Source: Candidatus Aenigmatarchaeota archaeon (GTDB lineage: Archaea > Aenigmatarchaeota > Aenigmatarchaeia > Aenigmatarchaeales > DAIDAN01). Taken from it: a stretch of 5,957 nucleotides of DNA. Location of the stretch: NCBI GenBank assembly GCA_027310605.1, contig DAIDAN010000035.1, positions 1 to 5,957 of the forward strand, given 5' to 3'. This document shows positions 5,831-5,957 of the stretch, piece by piece (position 1 is the stretch's first letter; each line of letters starts with the position of its first letter). The notes under the pieces were generated by a model. It did no database searches and had not been told where the DNA came from. It saw only the letters and a program-made list of their open reading frames with translations. The position numbers were made by a program, and so were the translations under genes.

Positions 5831-5882
5831 AAAAAGAAAAAGCAAGAGGCCGCGAGTTCGAATCTCGCCCAGTCCACCACAC

Positions 5883-5891
5883 TATTATTTT
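5883..5891 (+). terminator. Possible oligo-T terminator of the tRNA gene
   Basis: A short T-rich tract, TATTATTTT, starts four bases after the encoded CCA. It could end transcription of the tRNA precursor, but it is short. Confidence 0.35.
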
Positions 5892-5915
5892 GTTGCATAT
5901 TCGCGCCTTCCGCAA

Positions 5916-5927
5916 CGCTTATATAAC
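5916..5927 (+). promoter_or_regulatory. TATA promoter of the next plus-strand gene, leaderless
   Basis: CGCTTATATAAC holds a textbook archaeal TATA box, TTATATA. Its centre is about 26 bp before ATG 5948, so transcription would start at the ATG itself, as for the operon at 2103. Confidence 0.65.
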
Positions 5928-5947
5928 TTCGGAATCCATAAAATTGC

Positions 5948-5957
5948 ATGCCAAAAC
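5948..5957 (+). CDS. Start of a gene running off the right edge (Met-Pro-Lys...)
   Basis: Only ATG CCA AAA and one further base are present, so the product cannot be recognised. The call rests on the TATA box at 5916-5927 lying at exactly the leaderless distance, since no protein evidence is available. Confidence 0.45.

Larger units (their letters stand above)
5771..5840 (+). other. 70-nt archaeal tRNA intron at position 37/38, relaxed splice motif
   Basis: The intron lies just 3' of the anticodon, the commonest archaeal position, and would be removed by the splicing endonuclease at a bulge-helix-bulge. I can pair U32, U33 and C34 with A5838, A5837 and G5836. This leaves bulges C36-A37|U5771 and A5839-A5840|A5841, cut after the second base of each, which matches the boundaries the cloverleaf needs. 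The fourth pair would be a G35:A5835 mismatch, and no helix closes the intron side, because a self-contained hairpin starts immediately. The motif is therefore a relaxed form. Because A5770 equals A5840, a one-base shift gives the same mature tRNA. Confidence 0.85.
5734..5879 (+). tRNA. tRNA-Ala (anticodon CGC) with intron and encoded CCA
   Basis: Exon 1 is 5734-5770 and exon 2 is 5841-5879; joined they give a complete cloverleaf. The acceptor stem GGGCTGG (5734-5740) pairs with CCAGTCC (5869-5875). It contains the G3:U70 wobble pair, the alanine identity element, and A73 as discriminator, followed by encoded CCA (5877-5879). The D-arm is GTC/GAC with GG in the loop. The anticodon stem CTTGC (5760-5764) pairs with GCAAG (5842-5846). 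The spliced loop is TTCGCAA with anticodon CGC at 5767-5769, reading GCG. The variable loop has 5 nt. The T-arm GCGAG/CTCGC (5852-5868) has the loop TTCGAAT. Anticodon and identity elements agree on alanine. The unspliced gene cannot form a 7-nt anticodon loop with the stem, so splicing is required. Confidence 0.95.

Noticed and set aside
5771..5840. C/D or H/ACA guide RNA within the tRNA intron
   Set aside because: No C box, D box or ACA motif in suitable positions was found in the intron.
5390..5845. Minus-strand 151-codon frame overlapping the tRNA and scpB start
   Set aside because: It crosses the tRNA gene and the scpB N-terminus in a different frame and shows no protein-family motif.

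Overview
The window looks archaeal. Several promoters have BRE/TATA-like elements about 26 bp upstream of start codons, which implies leaderless mRNAs. A tRNA gene carries an intron at the archaeal 37/38 position. The gene families (archaeal RqcH/NEMF, archaeal ScpB, a membrane-anchored ArsR-type winged-helix protein, a secreted beta-propeller protein) also fit. The small spacings and relaxed tRNA splice site would suit a small-genome euryarchaeal or DPANN-type lineage, but the lineage is inference and no species is assigned.

Layout: (1) 1-1191, minus strand: N-terminal 397 residues of an RqcH/NEMF-type ribosome quality-control factor, cut by the window edge. (2) 1346-1873, minus strand: a winged-helix regulator with two C-terminal membrane segments. 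(3) 1874-2102: divergent control region with a 22-nt near-perfect palindrome next to a strong BRE/TATA box. (4) 2103-2561 and 2571-4916, plus strand: a two-gene operon for a small membrane-anchored extracytoplasmic protein of unknown function and a large membrane-anchored beta-propeller protein. (5) 4917-5034: T-rich region between convergent genes, probably the operon terminator. (6) 5035-5631, minus strand: chromosome segregation factor ScpB. (7) 5734-5879, plus strand: tRNA-Ala(CGC) interrupted by a 70-nt intron with two hairpins, one of them a perfect 28-nt palindrome. (8) 5916-5957: a promoter and the first codons of a further plus-strand gene that runs off the edge.

How the parts may work together: the regulator gene and the secreted-protein operon are divergent and share a control region with an operator-like palindrome, so the membrane-tethered regulator may control the operon. 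This is the most system-like unit in the window, but the link is inferred from layout only. RqcH, ScpB and the tRNA are housekeeping functions. RqcH and tRNA-Ala are functionally related in general (alanine tailing), but their nearness here is probably chance. No mobile element, CRISPR array or defence system is visible.
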